The position numbers and the translations under genes are program-made. The notes beneath the pieces are model-generated. The model searched no databases, was not told where the DNA came from, and saw only the letters and a list, made by a program, of their open reading frames with translations. DNA of 64,000 nt. Source: Bacteroidaceae bacterium. GTDB lineage: Bacteria; Bacteroidota; Bacteroidia; Bacteroidales; Bacteroidaceae. Below are positions 45,362 through 55,532 of the stretch, piece by piece. Location of the stretch: positions 1 to 64,000 of the forward strand of contig JAFVTT010000027.1 of assembly GCA_017503065.1 (NCBI GenBank). Reading direction: 5' to 3'. Positions within the stretch are counted from its first letter, which is position 1. Each line of letters opens with the position of its first letter.

Positions 45362-47197
45362 ATGAACATAACTGAAAGAGAATCAGTGGTTGTTCGCTTT
45401 TCTGGCGACTCCGGTGACGGCATGCAGCTTGCAGGCAATATATTTTCCACCGTATCCGCAACAGTGGGAAACAGTATCAGTACTTTCCCTGACTATCCGG
45501 CCGACATTCGTGCCCCGCAAGGTTCACTGACAGGTGTCAGCGGTTTCCAAGTACACATTGGCGCATCTCAGGTTTACACTCCCGGTGACCTGTGCGACGT
45601 GCTGGTGGCTATGAATGCCGCCGCGCTGAAGACACAGTACCGCTATGCCAAGTCAGATGCTACAATAATCATCGACACAGACAGTTTCGGCCCCAAGGAT
45701 CTTGAGAAGGCACAGTTCCAGGGCGAGGATTACCTCGGCGAGATGGGCATCGACCCCGACCGTGTAATCGCATGCCCCCTGACCACAATGGTAAAGGACT
45801 GCCTTGCAGATACAGGCATGGACATAAAGAGCATCAACAAGTGCCGCAACATGTTTGCTTTGGGTCTTGTATGCTGGCTCTTTGACCGCGACCTGAACGT
45901 TGCATTCAACTACCTGAAGGAAAAGTTCGCAAAGAAACCTGCCATCGCAGAGGCCAACATCAAGGTTATCCAGGCAGGTTACGACTACGGACACAATACG
46001 CACTCCAGCGCTACCAACGTGTACCGCATAGAAACCAAGAACAAGGTTCCCGGACGATACATGGACATCACGGGCAACAAGGCTACGGCATACGGTTTCA
46101 TTGCCGCCGCCGAGAAGGCCGGTTTGAAACTTTACCTCGGTTCATACCCCATCACTCCCGCTACGGACGTTCTGCATGAACTCTCCAAGCACAAGAGCCT
46201 TGGCGTGACAACCGTACAGTGCGAGGACGAGATTGCAGGTTGTGCCTCCAGCATCGGTGCATCTTTTGCCGGTGCCCTGGCAGTTACAAGCACATCAGGC
46301 CCAGGCATGTGTCTCAAGAGCGAGGCCATGAACCTTGCCGTCATCATGGAACTGCCCCTGGTTATCCTTGACGTTCAGCGCGGCGGCCCTGCTACGGGTC
46401 TTCCCACAAAGAGCGAGCAGACCGACCTGTTGCAGGCTCTCTTCGGACGTAACGGCGAAAGTCCCATGCCCGTATTGGCAGCAACAAGTCCTACCGACTG
46501 CTTCGAGGCTGCCTACGAGGCTTCAAAGGTGGCTCTGGAGCACATGACTCCCGTGATTCTGCTTACAGATGCATACGTTGCCAACGGTTCAGGCGCATTC
46601 CGTCTGCCCGACCTGAACGCATACCCTGCCATCAATCCTCCTTACGTGCCCGAGGAAATGAAGGGAACATGGACTCCCTACATGCGCAAGGAGAACGGCA
46701 CACGCTACTGGGCAGTTCCCGGACGCGAAGGTTTCGCTCACATCCTTGGAGGTCTGGAAAAGGACGACAAGACTGGCGCCATCAGCACCAATCCTGAGAA
46801 TCACGACCTGATGACACGCAAGCGTGCACAGAAGATAGCCAACATTCCCGTACCCGACCTTGAGGTACTTGGCGACAAGGACGATGCAGAACTGCTGATC
46901 GTCGGTTTCGGCGGTACATACGGACATCTGCGTGCTGCCATGGACGAGATGAGGGCAGCAGGCAAGAAGGTTGCCATGACACAGTTCCGTTACATCAATC
47001 CCCTGCCCAAGAATACTGCAGAAGTAATGAAGAAGTATCCCAAGGTGGTTGTAGCAGAACAGAACATGGGACAACTGGCCGGCTGGCTGCGCATGAAGGT
47101 GGACGGTTTCTGCCCTGCACAGTACAATGAAGTAAAGGGACAGCCCTTCAAGGTTGCAGAACTCGTGGAGGCTTTCAATACCATTATTAACAAATAA
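45362..47197 (+). CDS. korA: 2-oxoglutarate:ferredoxin oxidoreductase, alpha subunit (gamma-alpha fusion)
   Basis: With KorB it interconverts 2-oxoglutarate and succinyl-CoA using ferredoxin. The 611-residue protein has the gamma domain first (about 1-190, FSGDSGDGMQLAGNIF). The alpha domain follows, with YPITPATDVLHELS and CEDEIAGCASSIGASFAGA for thiamine-pyrophosphate and partner contact, and a C-terminal segment GGTYGHLRAAMDEM. It is followed by korB after 16 bp. No promoter fits between the tRNA-Arg and its ATG, so it is probably read through the tRNA gene. Confidence 0.95.
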   Translation: MNITERESVVVRFSGDSGDGMQLAGNIFSTVSATVGNSISTFPDYPADIRAPQGSLTGVSGFQVHIGASQVYTPGDLCDVLVAMNAAALKTQYRYAKSDATIIIDTDSFGPKDLEKAQFQGEDYLGEMGIDPDRVIACPLTTMVKDCLADTGMDIKSINKCRNMFALGLVCWLFDRDLNVAFNYLKEKFAKKPAIAEANIKVIQAGYDYGHNTHSSATNVYRIETKNKVPGRYMDITGNKATAYGFIAAAEKAGLKLYLGSYPITPATDVLHELSKHKSLGVTTVQCEDEIAGCASSIGASFAGALAVTSTSGPGMCLKSEAMNLAVIMELPLVILDVQRGGPATGLPTKSEQTDLLQALFGRNGESPMPVLAATSPTDCFEAAYEASKVALEHMTPVILLTDAYVANGSGAFRLPDLNAYPAINPPYVPEEMKGTWTPYMRKENGTRYWAVPGREGFAHILGGLEKDDKTGAISTNPENHDLMTRKRAQKIANIPVPDLEVLGDKDDAELLIVGFGGTYGHLRAAMDEMRAAGKKVAMTQFRYINPLPKNTAEVMKKYPKVVVAEQNMGQLAGWLRMKVDGFCPAQYNEVKGQPFKVAELVEAFNTIINK

Positions 47198-47213
47198 GCA
47201 ATAGGACATTATC

Positions 47214-48221
47214 ATGGCAACATATACAGCTCAGGATTTCAAGAAGGGACAGCCAAGATGGTGCCCCGGTTGTGGTGACCACTTCTTCCTCGCCTCCCTG
47301 CACAAGGCTATGGCCGAGATAGGCGTTGCACCTGAAAACATTGCAGTAATCTCCGGCATCGGCTGCTCCAGCCGTCTGCCCCACTATATGGCGACTTATG
47401 GCATGAACACCATACACGGTCGTGCCGCCGCCATTGCAACCGGTTGCAAGGTGGCCAACCCACGCCTTGCCGTATGGCAGGTTAGCGGCGACGGCGACGG
47501 ACTTGCCATCGGTGGCAACCACTTCATACATGCCAACCGCAGGAACATTGACCTGAACATGATTCTGCTGAACAACCGTATCTATGGTCTTACCAAGGGC
47601 CAGTACTCTCCCACCAGTCCCCGCGGTTTTGTCAGCAAGAGCAGTCCCTATGGTACTGTGGAAGACCCCTTCCGCCCTGCAGAACTTTGCTTTGGCGCCC
47701 GCGGACATTTCTTTGCCCGTGCCGTAGCCACCGACGCACCTGGCACCATAGAGATACTGAAGGCAGCCTATAACCACAAGGGTGCTTCTGTTTGTGAAAT
47801 CATGCAGGACTGCGTTATCTTCAACCATGGCACTCACGACAGCATCTATGACAAGGCCGGACGTGCCAAGAACACCATATACGTGAAACACGGCCAACCT
47901 CTGGTGTTCGGCGAGAACAACGAGTATGGTCTCGTTCAGGAAGGTTTTGGCTTGAAGGTGGTGGAGATCGGCAAGGACGGCATCACCGTGGACGACATCC
48001 TCGTTCACGATGCCAAGTGCGAGGACAACACCCTGCAACTTAAACTTGCCCTGATGGGCAATGACGACGGATTCCCCGTAGCGCTTGGTGTTATCCGCGA
48101 TGTAGAGGCTCCCACCTACAACGATGCCGTGGAGGCTCAGATAGAAGAGGTGAAGGCACAGAAGAAGTATCACACCTTTGCCGAACTGCTCGAGACAAAC
48201 GACATCTGGGAAGTAAAATAA
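47214..48221 (+). CDS. korB: 2-oxoglutarate:ferredoxin oxidoreductase, beta subunit
   Basis: The 335-residue beta subunit holds thiamine pyrophosphate and an iron-sulfur cluster. Visible sites are WCPGCGDHFFLASL near the N-terminus, GIGCSSRLPHYM, and the diphosphate-binding GDGDGLAIGGNHFIHANRRN with NNRIYGLTKGQYSPTS. It pairs with korA. In anaerobic Bacteroidales this enzyme serves the partial TCA route. Confidence 0.96.
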   Translation: MATYTAQDFKKGQPRWCPGCGDHFFLASLHKAMAEIGVAPENIAVISGIGCSSRLPHYMATYGMNTIHGRAAAIATGCKVANPRLAVWQVSGDGDGLAIGGNHFIHANRRNIDLNMILLNNRIYGLTKGQYSPTSPRGFVSKSSPYGTVEDPFRPAELCFGARGHFFARAVATDAPGTIEILKAAYNHKGASVCEIMQDCVIFNHGTHDSIYDKAGRAKNTIYVKHGQPLVFGENNEYGLVQEGFGLKVVEIGKDGITVDDILVHDAKCEDNTLQLKLALMGNDDGFPVALGVIRDVEAPTYNDAVEAQIEEVKAQKKYHTFAELLETNDIWEVK

Positions 48222-48319
48222 CCCCCTAAACCCATAAAGCCCTAAGGACTCTAAGGCCCCTAAAGACCTTAAAGACCCTAAGGACATTAAGGACATTAAA
48301 GACCCTAAAGAACAATTAA
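48222..48319. repeat. CCTAAAGAC-type short tandem repeats
   Basis: Nearly the whole gap between korB and tyrS is built of degenerate 9-10 nt units such as CCTAAGGAC, CCTAAAGAC, CTTAAAGAC and ATTAAGGAC. No promoter consensus stands out. Confidence 0.75.
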
Positions 48320-49621
48320 ATGAATTTTGTTGAAGAACTGAAATGGAGAGGTATGCTCCATCAGATGATGCCCGGCACTGAAGAAATGCTGGCATCAGGA
48401 CAGCAAACAGCATATTTGGGCATAGACCCCACCGCCGACTCTCTTCACATCGGCCATCTCTGCGGTGTGATGATGCTCCGCCACTTCCAGCGTTGCGGCC
48501 ACAAGCCCCTGGCACTCGTAGGCGGTGCAACAGGCATGATTGGCGACCCCAGCGGCAAGAGCCAGGAGCGCAACCTGCTGAACGAGGAGACACTGCGCCA
48601 CAACGTGGCATGCATCAAGGAGCAGTTGGCACGTTTCCTGGACTTCGATAGCGATGCACCCAACAAGGCAGAACTGGTAAACAACTACGACTGGATGAAG
48701 GACTACTCCTTCCTCGACTTTGCTCGCGAGATAGGCAAGTGCATTACCGTGAACTACATGATGGCGAAGGACAGCGTAAAGCGCCGCCTGAACGGCGAGT
48801 TCCAGGACGGTATGTCATTCACCGAGTTCACATACCAGTTGCTGCAGGGCTACGACTTCCTGCACCTGTATCAGGAGAAGAACTGCCGTCTGCAGATGGG
48901 CGGTTCCGACCAGTGGGGCAATATCACAACCGGCACGGAACTTATCCGCCGCAAACTTGGCAGCGAGAACAGCGCATTCGCCCTGACATGCCCCCTCATC
49001 ACCAAGGCCGACGGCAAGAAGTTCGGCAAGACCGAGAAGGGCAACATCTGGCTTGACCGCAACCGCACCACACCCTACGCTTTCTACCAGTTCTGGCTGA
49101 ACGTAGGCGATGAGGATGCCGAGCGCTACATAAAGATATTCACATCCCTGGACAAGAATACCATAGACTCTCTGGTAGAGCAGCACCGCCAGGACCCCGG
49201 CACGCGTGTCCTGCAGAAGCGCCTGGCAGAAGAGGTGACGTGCATGGTTCACTCACGCGAGGATTACGAGGCCGCCGTCGAGGCAAGCAACATCCTCTTC
49301 GGCAAGGCCACCAAGGAGAGCCTTGCGAAGTTGGACGAAGCAACCCTGCTGGACGTGTTCGCCGGTGTTCCCCAGTACGAGGTAAGCCGCGACCTGCTGG
49401 CCGGTGAGGGCATCAAGGCAGTTGACCTGCTGGCCGGCGAGACGGCATGCTTCCCCTCAAAGGGCGAGATGCGCAAACTTACCCAGGGAGGCGGCGTGTC
49501 CATCAACAAGGAAAAACTCTCTGCCTTTGACCAGATGGTGACGGAGGCCGACCTGCTCAACGGCAAATACCTCCTTGCCCAGCAAGGCAAGAAGAAGTAT
49601 TTCCTGCTCATTGTAAAATAG
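48320..49621 (+). CDS. tyrS: Tyrosyl-tRNA synthetase
   Basis: The 433-residue class I enzyme charges tRNA-Tyr. It has the HIGH motif in [18 protein letters not shown], the tyrosine-binding [13 protein letters not shown] and [14 protein letters not shown], and the KMSKS equivalent [11 protein letters not shown]. An S4-like RNA-binding domain is at the C-terminus (about 360-430). The start [19 protein letters not shown] is usual for the bacterial TyrS group. Confidence 0.97.
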   Translation: MNFVEELKWRGMLHQMMPGTEEMLASGQQTAYLGIDPTADSLHIGHLCGVMMLRHFQRCGHKPLALVGGATGMIGDPSGKSQERNLLNEETLRHNVACIKEQLARFLDFDSDAPNKAELVNNYDWMKDYSFLDFAREIGKCITVNYMMAKDSVKRRLNGEFQDGMSFTEFTYQLLQGYDFLHLYQEKNCRLQMGGSDQWGNITTGTELIRRKLGSENSAFALTCPLITKADGKKFGKTEKGNIWLDRNRTTPYAFYQFWLNVGDEDAERYIKIFTSLDKNTIDSLVEQHRQDPGTRVLQKRLAEEVTCMVHSREDYEAAVEASNILFGKATKESLAKLDEATLLDVFAGVPQYEVSRDLLAGEGIKAVDLLAGETACFPSKGEMRKLTQGGGVSINKEKLSAFDQMVTEADLLNGKYLLAQQGKKKYFLLIVK

Positions 49622-49740
49622 GTTCCTCATGCTCCCTTGGAGGAACAACCTATAAGAGAATAACGGTACATAAAGATTATTTGGCTCGTTGAAAAGAAAA
49701 ATAAATCCTGTTAACAGACGCGTAACTGAATATTTTTTTG

Positions 49741-49748
49741 TACCTTTG
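49741..49748 (+). promoter_or_regulatory. tRNA-Gln -7 box
   Basis: TACCTTTG is an exact -7 match about 42 bp before the tRNA. The -33 element is unclear. Confidence 0.5.
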
Positions 49749-49790
49749 CAACCGCAAATGTAAGTCCACGGACTATGATTTGTATAGGAT

Positions 49791-49861
49791 TGGGCTATGG
49801 TGTAATGGTAGCACAAGACATTTTGGTCGTCTTTGTTCTGGTTCGAAACCGGATAGCCCAA
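49791..49861 (+). tRNA. tRNA-Gln (TTG)
   Basis: The acceptor is TGGGCTA/TAGCCCA, the anticodon loop TTTTGGT (anticodon TTG), and the T-arm TCTGG-TTCGAAA-CCGGA. The discriminator A at 49861 is followed by CCA in the genome. There is an A31-C39 mismatch at the base of the anticodon loop. Confidence 0.93.
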
Positions 49862-49869
49862 CCACCATC

Positions 49870-49903
49870 AAGGGAGGTCGCCCCAAGGCGCACCTCCCTT
49901 TTA
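49870..49903 (+). terminator. tRNA-Gln terminator
   Basis: AAGGGAGGT (49870-49878) pairs with ACCTCCCTT (49892-49900), with an inner CGCC/GGCG stem, followed by TTAT. It sits between tRNA-Gln and miaB. Confidence 0.75.
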
Positions 49904-49916
49904 TGCTGATAAAGAC

Positions 49917-51230
49917 ATGAAGAAACTCCTCATAGAAACATACGGATGCCAGATGAACGTGGCCGACAGCGAGGTCGTGGCCTCCATCATGGGCATGGCC
50001 GGTTATGAAGTGTGCGAGCAACTGGAGGATGCCGATGCCGTATTCCTGAACACATGCAGTGTGCGTGACAATGCGGAGCAGAAGATCCTGTCGCGCCTGG
50101 AATTCCTGCACAGCCAGCAGAGGAAGCGCGATGGCAACCACACCCTTATCATCGGTGTGATAGGTTGCATGGCAGAGCGTGTCAAGGAGAGACTTATCCA
50201 GGAATACGGCGTGGACCTCGTGGCAGGTCCCGACAGTTACATGGCCCTGCCCGACCTCATAGCACAGGCAGAGTGCGGACACAAAGCCATAGACGTGGAA
50301 CTTTCCCTTACCGAAACCTATAGCGACATCATACCGCAACGCCTCCACACGGGGCACATAGGCGGTTTTGTGAGCATCATGCGCGGATGCAACAACTTCT
50401 GCCACTATTGCATCGTGCCCTACACCCGAGGACGCGAGCGCAGCCGCGATGTGGAAAGCATACTGAAGGAGTGCCACGACCTGCAGGCAAGGAACTTCAA
50501 GGAGGTTACCCTGCTCGGGCAGAACGTGAACAGTTACAAGTACGAGGATACCGACTTCCCCAAACTCCTGCGCCTTGTTGCCCAAACCGTTCCCAACATG
50601 CGCGTGCGGTTTACCACCTCACATCCCAAGGACATGAGCGACGAGACTCTGCGCGTCATTGCCGAAGAACCCAACGTGTGCAAGCACATACACCTGCCGG
50701 TACAGAGCGGAAGCAACAGGATACTGAAACTGATGAACCGCAAGTACACCCGCGAATGGTATCTCGACCGCGTGGCGGCCATACGCAGGATCATTCCCGA
50801 TTGCGCCATATCAACGGACATCTTTGCCGGATACTGCAGTGAGACGGAAGAAGACCATCAGGACAGCCTGAGCCTGATGCGCCTGTGCCAGTACGACTCT
50901 GCCTTCATGTTCAAGTACAGCGAGCGCCCGGGCACCTATGCCAGCAAGCACTTCCCCGACGACATCAGCGAGGAGGTGAAGATACGCCGCCTGAACGAAC
51001 TCATTGCCCTCCAGAACGAACTTTCTGCCGAGTGCAACCGCCAGTGCGTGGACAAGGAATACGATGTCCTGCTCGAGGGCACCAGCAAGCGTAGCCGAGA
51101 GCAGTTGTTCGGACGCACGGAGCAGAACAAGGTGGTCATCATCGACCGAGGCAACCACCGCATAGGAGAGACCGTCAAAGTCAGGATTACGGAAAGTTCC
51201 AGTGCCACCCTTAAAGGCATTGCTATATGA
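49917..51230 (+). CDS. miaB: tRNA-2-methylthio-N6-dimethylallyladenosine synthase
   Basis: MiaB is a radical SAM enzyme that adds a methylthio group to i6A37 in tRNAs that read UNN codons. The 437-residue protein has the N-terminal UPF0004 domain with cysteines in YGCQMNVADSE, NTCSVRDNAE and GCMAER. The radical SAM cluster is CNNFCHYCIVPYTRGRE (near 155-170). A TRAM domain is at the C-terminus (about 375-437). Its stop codon overlaps the ftsX start by 4 bp (ATGA). Confidence 0.97.
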   Translation: MKKLLIETYGCQMNVADSEVVASIMGMAGYEVCEQLEDADAVFLNTCSVRDNAEQKILSRLEFLHSQQRKRDGNHTLIIGVIGCMAERVKERLIQEYGVDLVAGPDSYMALPDLIAQAECGHKAIDVELSLTETYSDIIPQRLHTGHIGGFVSIMRGCNNFCHYCIVPYTRGRERSRDVESILKECHDLQARNFKEVTLLGQNVNSYKYEDTDFPKLLRLVAQTVPNMRVRFTTSHPKDMSDETLRVIAEEPNVCKHIHLPVQSGSNRILKLMNRKYTREWYLDRVAAIRRIIPDCAISTDIFAGYCSETEEDHQDSLSLMRLCQYDSAFMFKYSERPGTYASKHFPDDISEEVKIRRLNELIALQNELSAECNRQCVDKEYDVLLEGTSKRSREQLFGRTEQNKVVIIDRGNHRIGETVKVRITESSSATLKGIAI

Positions 51231-52087
51231 GAAAGAAGACGATACTACGCTGGCAGTTCCTGACCAGCACCATCAGCACTACAATGGTTCTGCTATTGTT
51301 GGGCACGCTTGTCCTCTTTGTGCTTACCGCCAAGGAGATACGCGACTATGTGCATCAGGATCTGACGGTGACCGTTGTGCTGGCCGACGGAACCACCCCA
51401 ACCGCGGCTCACGAACTGGAGCACCAAATAGCGGAAAAGGCCTACATACACCACATCAACTACATCAGCAGCGAACAGGCATTGCAGGAGCAGGTGGAGG
51501 CCATGGGCATTGACCCCAGCGAATTTCTGGACAAGAACCCGTTCAGCATATCCATGGAACTGAGGCTGAAGTCCGCCTATGTGTGCAGCGACAGCCTGAA
51601 ATGGATAGTGGACGAACTCCAGCAACAAAAAGCCGTCATTGACGTCATCTACCAGAAGGAACTGGTGGAGAGTCTGAACCGCAACCTCAACACCATCACC
51701 GTCATCCTGCTGGCCATCACCGCCATGCTGTCCGTCATCAGCATCAGCCTCATCAACAACACCGTGCACCTCAGCGTCTACAGCCGGCGCTTCGTCATCA
51801 ACACCATGAAACTGGTGGGTGCCAGGTGGAGTTTCATCCGCAGGCCCTTCCTGTTGCGGAGTCTTGGCATAGGCCTCATATCTACAATCATCGCAGACGG
51901 CATACTTGTATCCCTCATCCTCTGGATGATACGCTTTGACAACGAACTGGCACAATTCGTTCCGCAACGTAACATCATCATCATGGCGGCCAGCGTCCTT
52001 TGCTTTGCACTTGTCATCACGCTTTTCTGCACCTACATCAGCGTAACGCGCTTCCTGAGGATGCGCGAAAGCGACCTGTACAAATAA
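51227..52087 (+). CDS. ftsX: Cell division protein FtsX
   Basis: FtsX is the membrane half of FtsEX, which controls septal peptidoglycan hydrolases. The 286-residue protein has one N-terminal helix (about 20-42), a periplasmic loop (45-160), and three C-terminal helices (about 165-190, 215-240, 255-280). The motif VKLVGA is represented by INTMKLVGARWSFIRRPF. ftsE is not adjacent, as is usual in Bacteroidetes. Confidence 0.92.
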   Translation: MRKKTILRWQFLTSTISTTMVLLLLGTLVLFVLTAKEIRDYVHQDLTVTVVLADGTTPTAAHELEHQIAEKAYIHHINYISSEQALQEQVEAMGIDPSEFLDKNPFSISMELRLKSAYVCSDSLKWIVDELQQQKAVIDVIYQKELVESLNRNLNTITVILLAITAMLSVISISLINNTVHLSVYSRRFVINTMKLVGARWSFIRRPFLLRSLGIGLISTIIADGILVSLILWMIRFDNELAQFVPQRNIIIMAASVLCFALVITLFCTYISVTRFLRMRESDLYK

Positions 52088-52111
52088 TAAAAACTTATTC
52101 CACAAATCATA

Positions 52112-52336
52112 ATGAACAATCTTGCATTCAACAAAAAGAACTACATCCTGCTGGCCATAGGCATGGCCATAATCATTGCAGGCTTAATACTGATGAGCGG
52201 CGGCGGCAGTACAGAAGAGGCCTTCAATCCCGAGATATTCAGCGCACGCCGCATCAAGGTGGCTCCTGCCGTATGCTTTGCAGGCTTCATCTTCATCATC
52301 TTCGGCATAATGGCAAAAAGTAAGGACAAGCAATAA
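52112..52336 (+). CDS. DUF3098 family small membrane protein
   Basis: The 74-residue protein has two membrane helices (about 10-30 and 48-68) separated by a short loop with EEAFNPEIFSARRIKVAP. It matches the DUF3098 family found between ftsX and uppP in Bacteroidetes. Function is unknown, and the fixed context suggests an envelope or division role. Confidence 0.88.
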   Translation: MNNLAFNKKNYILLAIGMAIIIAGLILMSGGGSTEEAFNPEIFSARRIKVAPAVCFAGFIFIIFGIMAKSKDKQ

Positions 52337-52345
52337 GACACAACT

Positions 52346-53191
52346 ATGACTATCTTGGAAACCATCATCATCGCCATAGTGGAAGGACTTACCGAGTTCC
52401 TGCCCGTCTCCTCCACCGGCCACATGATCATTGCGCAGAACCTTCTGGGTGTCGAAAGCACCGAGTTTGTAAAGGCCTTCACCTTCATCATCCAGTTCGG
52501 TGCCATCCTTTCCGTGGTGGTCCTGTACTGGAAGCGCTTCTTCCAGTTGAACCACACGCCTGCACCGGAAGGGGCAGGTTGCATGAAACGTTTCCTGCAC
52601 ACCTTCGACTTCTATTGGAAACTCTTCGTCGCCTTCATCCCTGCCGCAGTGCTGGGCCTCCTGTTCAGCGATGCCATCGATGCCATGCTCGAAAGTGTGG
52701 CGGTTGTGGCCGTGATGCTCGTACTCGGAGGCATCTTCATGCTGTTCTGCGACAGGATTTTCAATAAGGGAAGCGAGGACACCCCCTTCACCGAGAAGCG
52801 TGCCTTCATGGTAGGCCTGTTCCAGTGCATATCCATGATACCAGGCGTATCCCGCTCCATGGCCACCATCGTGGGCGGCATGTCGCAGGGTCTCACCCGC
52901 AAGGCAGCGGCAGAGTTCTCCTTCTTCCTGGCCGTGCCCACCATGTTCGGAGCCACGCTCTACAAGATGTACAAGATTCTCAAAACCGGTGGCACGGAGA
53001 TGCTCATGGACAACATGACCACCCTTGTCGTGGGCAACGTCGTGGCCTTCATCGTGGCCATGCTTGCCATAAAGGGGTTCATCAAGTACGTACAGAAATA
53101 CGGTTTCAAGGCATTCGGCTGGTACCGCATCATTGTTGGCGGCATAATCCTCGTGATGATGGCGGCCGGTTTCGACCTGGAAATCATGTAA
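52346..53191 (+). CDS. uppP: Undecaprenyl-diphosphate phosphatase
   Basis: UppP (BacA) recycles the lipid carrier for peptidoglycan and surface glycans. The 281-residue membrane protein has the catalytic glutamate and serine region [17 protein letters not shown] near the N-terminus and the second motif [15 protein letters not shown] near 170. It lies 9 bp downstream of the DUF3098 gene. Confidence 0.96.
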   Translation: MTILETIIIAIVEGLTEFLPVSSTGHMIIAQNLLGVESTEFVKAFTFIIQFGAILSVVVLYWKRFFQLNHTPAPEGAGCMKRFLHTFDFYWKLFVAFIPAAVLGLLFSDAIDAMLESVAVVAVMLVLGGIFMLFCDRIFNKGSEDTPFTEKRAFMVGLFQCISMIPGVSRSMATIVGGMSQGLTRKAAAEFSFFLAVPTMFGATLYKMYKILKTGGTEMLMDNMTTLVVGNVVAFIVAMLAIKGFIKYVQKYGFKAFGWYRIIVGGIILVMMAAGFDLEIM

Positions 53192-53219
53192 TCACCACCC
53201 CCTTAATCCTGCATACAGA

Positions 53220-53927
53220 ATGGACTTCAAGACAGGAACCATACTTTCCTTCGACAAGCCCCTCACCTGGACCTCATTCGGCCTAGTCAGCAAGGTGCGC
53301 TATCTCCTGTGCCAGCACATAGGGGAGAAGAAACTGAAGGTGGGGCATGCCGGCACCCTCGACCCCCTGGCCACAGGCGTACTCATCATCTGCACGGGCA
53401 AGGCCACCAAGCAGATAGACACCCTCCAGGCAAAGACCAAGGAATACGTGGCCACACTGCAGTTGGGCGCGACGACACCGAGTTTCGACCTGGAGACCCC
53501 GGTGGACGCCACCTTCCCCACCGGGCACATCACCGAGGAAAGGGTGAATGAGGCACTTGCCAAGTTCATCGGCCGCATAGAGCAGATACCGCCCTCATAC
53601 TCCGCCTGCAAGGTGGACGGCAAGCGTGCCTACGACCTGGCACGCCAGGGCAAGGAGGTGGAACTGAAGCCCAAGGTGCTGGTCATCGACGAGATAGAGT
53701 TGCAGGACTTCAACCCACAAACCATGCAGGCAACCATCCGTGTGGTATGCAGCAAGGGAACCTACATCCGCGCCCTGGCACGCGACATCGGCCTGGCTCT
53801 GGACAGCGGCGCACACCTCACCGCCCTGCGGCGCACACGCATAGGCGACTACAAGGTGGAGGAATGCCACACCTTGGAAACCTTCCGGCAATGGCTGGAG
53901 ACATTACCCAATCCCACAGACAAATAA
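53220..53927 (+). CDS. truB: tRNA pseudouridine(55) synthase
   Basis: TruB makes pseudouridine 55 in the T-loop of tRNAs. The 235-residue protein has the catalytic Asp in HAGTLDPLATGVLIICTGKATK, the YVATLQLGATTPSFDLE segment, and SKGTYIRALARDIG. It lacks the longer C-terminal PUA domain of some TruB proteins, as is usual in this phylum. Confidence 0.95.
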   Translation: MDFKTGTILSFDKPLTWTSFGLVSKVRYLLCQHIGEKKLKVGHAGTLDPLATGVLIICTGKATKQIDTLQAKTKEYVATLQLGATTPSFDLETPVDATFPTGHITEERVNEALAKFIGRIEQIPPSYSACKVDGKRAYDLARQGKEVELKPKVLVIDEIELQDFNPQTMQATIRVVCSKGTYIRALARDIGLALDSGAHLTALRRTRIGDYKVEECHTLETFRQWLETLPNPTDK

Positions 53928-53942
53928 CACCATACAACATAT

Positions 53943-55055
53943 ATGAAACTTTCCCAGTTCAAGTACCGTCTCCCGGACGAGCGCGTTGCACAGTATCCGT
54001 GCGAATTCGGCCCCGACGAGGAGCGCCCCTATTTCCATCGCGACGATTGCCGTCTGATGGTCGTACATGCCAAGAGCGGAGTAATCGAGCACCGCGAGTC
54101 GTTCCGCGACATCATCAACTTCTTCGACGAGAAGGATGTCTTCGTATTCAACGACACCAAGGTTTTCCCCGCACGCCTCTACGGCAACAAGGAGAAGACC
54201 GGTGCCAAGATAGAGGTGTTCCTGCTGAGGGAACTGAACGCCGACATGCGCCTGTGGGACGTGCTCGTGGACCCCGCCAGAAAGATACGTATAGGTAACA
54301 AACTCTACTTCGGCGAGGACAACAGCATGGTGGCGGAAGTAATAGACAACACCACCAGCCGCGGACGCACACTGCGCTTCCTCTACGACGGCCCTCACGA
54401 TGAGTTCAAGCACGCCCTCTACTCCCTCGGCGAGGCCCCCCTGCCTAGGGAAATCATCAAGCGACCCTCAGAACCCGAGGACATGGAGGACTTCCAGACA
54501 GTCTTCGCCAAGAACGAAGGCGCCGTCACCGCACCCACCGCAGGCATGCACTTCTCCCCCCAACTGCTGAAGATGATGGAGATAAAGGGCATCGAGCAGG
54601 CCTTCGTAACCCTGCATTGCGGACTCGGATGCTTCCGCAGCATAGACGTGGAGGACCTCACCAAGCACAAGACCGACAGCGAGGAGATGCACGTAACCCA
54701 GGAAGCCTGCGACATCATCAACAATGCCAAGCAAAACGGCCGGCGCATCGTTGCCGTGGGAACAACGGTACAGAGAGTGCTGGAAACAGCCGTCAGCGCC
54801 GACAACAACCTCAAACCCTACGACGGATGGACCAACAAGTTCATCTTCCCGCCGCACGACTTCCGCATTGCCGATGCCATGGTGGCCAATTTCTACACTC
54901 CCCTCAGCACCATGCTCATGCTCACCGCCGCCTATGGCGGATACGACCTGGTGATGAAGGCCTACAAGGAAGCCATGCGCTACAACGAAAGCGACCCCAA
55001 GCGCCGCTACCGCTTCGGCACCTTCGGCGATGCCATGCTCATCCTCAACGACTAA
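53943..55055 (+). CDS. queA: S-adenosylmethionine:tRNA ribosyltransferase-isomerase
   Basis: QueA transfers and isomerises ribose from SAM onto preQ1 in tRNA to form epoxyqueuosine. The 370-residue protein has family motifs [45 protein letters not shown] and [17 protein letters not shown]. It follows truB by 15 bp in the same operon. Confidence 0.96.
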   Translation: MKLSQFKYRLPDERVAQYPCEFGPDEERPYFHRDDCRLMVVHAKSGVIEHRESFRDIINFFDEKDVFVFNDTKVFPARLYGNKEKTGAKIEVFLLRELNADMRLWDVLVDPARKIRIGNKLYFGEDNSMVAEVIDNTTSRGRTLRFLYDGPHDEFKHALYSLGEAPLPREIIKRPSEPEDMEDFQTVFAKNEGAVTAPTAGMHFSPQLLKMMEIKGIEQAFVTLHCGLGCFRSIDVEDLTKHKTDSEEMHVTQEACDIINNAKQNGRRIVAVGTTVQRVLETAVSADNNLKPYDGWTNKFIFPPHDFRIADAMVANFYTPLSTMLMLTAAYGGYDLVMKAYKEAMRYNESDPKRRYRFGTFGDAMLILND

Positions 55056-55070
55056 CCGCACACATCACAG

Positions 55071-55490
55071 ATGACACACAAACTCTACCTTGCCCTCGGT
55101 TCCAACCTCGGCAACAGGGAAGAGAACATACGCAGAGCCCTCGCACTCATCGATGAGCGCGTGGGCTCTGTCTACAGAGTCTCCTCCCCCATGGAAACCG
55201 ACCCCGTGGGGTTCTCCAGCCCCAACAAGTTCATAAACCTCGTATGCCTCGTGCACACCATGATGTCCCCCATGTCCTGCCTGCGCGAAACGCAGAAGAT
55301 AGAGCAGGAACTCGGACGCACGCAGAAGACCCTTTGCACCGACGGCCAACTCCTGCACTCCGACCGCACCATCGACATAGACCTCCTCACCTACGACGAC
55401 ATCACCATGGACACCCCGGAACTTACCCTCCCCCACCCCCGCATGAAGGAGAGGGACTTCGTTATGCGCCCGCTGGAGGAAATTTCTTGA
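55071..55490 (+). CDS. folK: HPPK, 2-amino-4-hydroxy-6-hydroxymethyldihydropteridine pyrophosphokinase
   Basis: FolK activates the pterin for folate synthesis. The 139-residue protein has LALGSNLGNREENIRRAL at the N-terminus, GRTQKTLCTDGQLLHSDRTIDIDLLTY (metal-binding Asp pair) and LTLPHPRMKERDFVMRPL at the C-terminus. It is the last gene of the ftsX-to-folK series and ends 42 bp from the convergent pstB. Confidence 0.95.
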   Translation: MTHKLYLALGSNLGNREENIRRALALIDERVGSVYRVSSPMETDPVGFSSPNKFINLVCLVHTMMSPMSCLRETQKIEQELGRTQKTLCTDGQLLHSDRTIDIDLLTYDDITMDTPELTLPHPRMKERDFVMRPLEEIS

Positions 55491-55532
55491 GACAAACAGG
55501 AGGGTGCAGAGTGCTTCAAGCATCAGGTCACT

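Noticed and set aside
49791..51230. Functional link between tRNA-Gln and the adjacent miaB
   Set aside because: MiaB acts on tRNAs with i6A37 that read UNN codons, which excludes tRNA-Gln, and a terminator separates the two.
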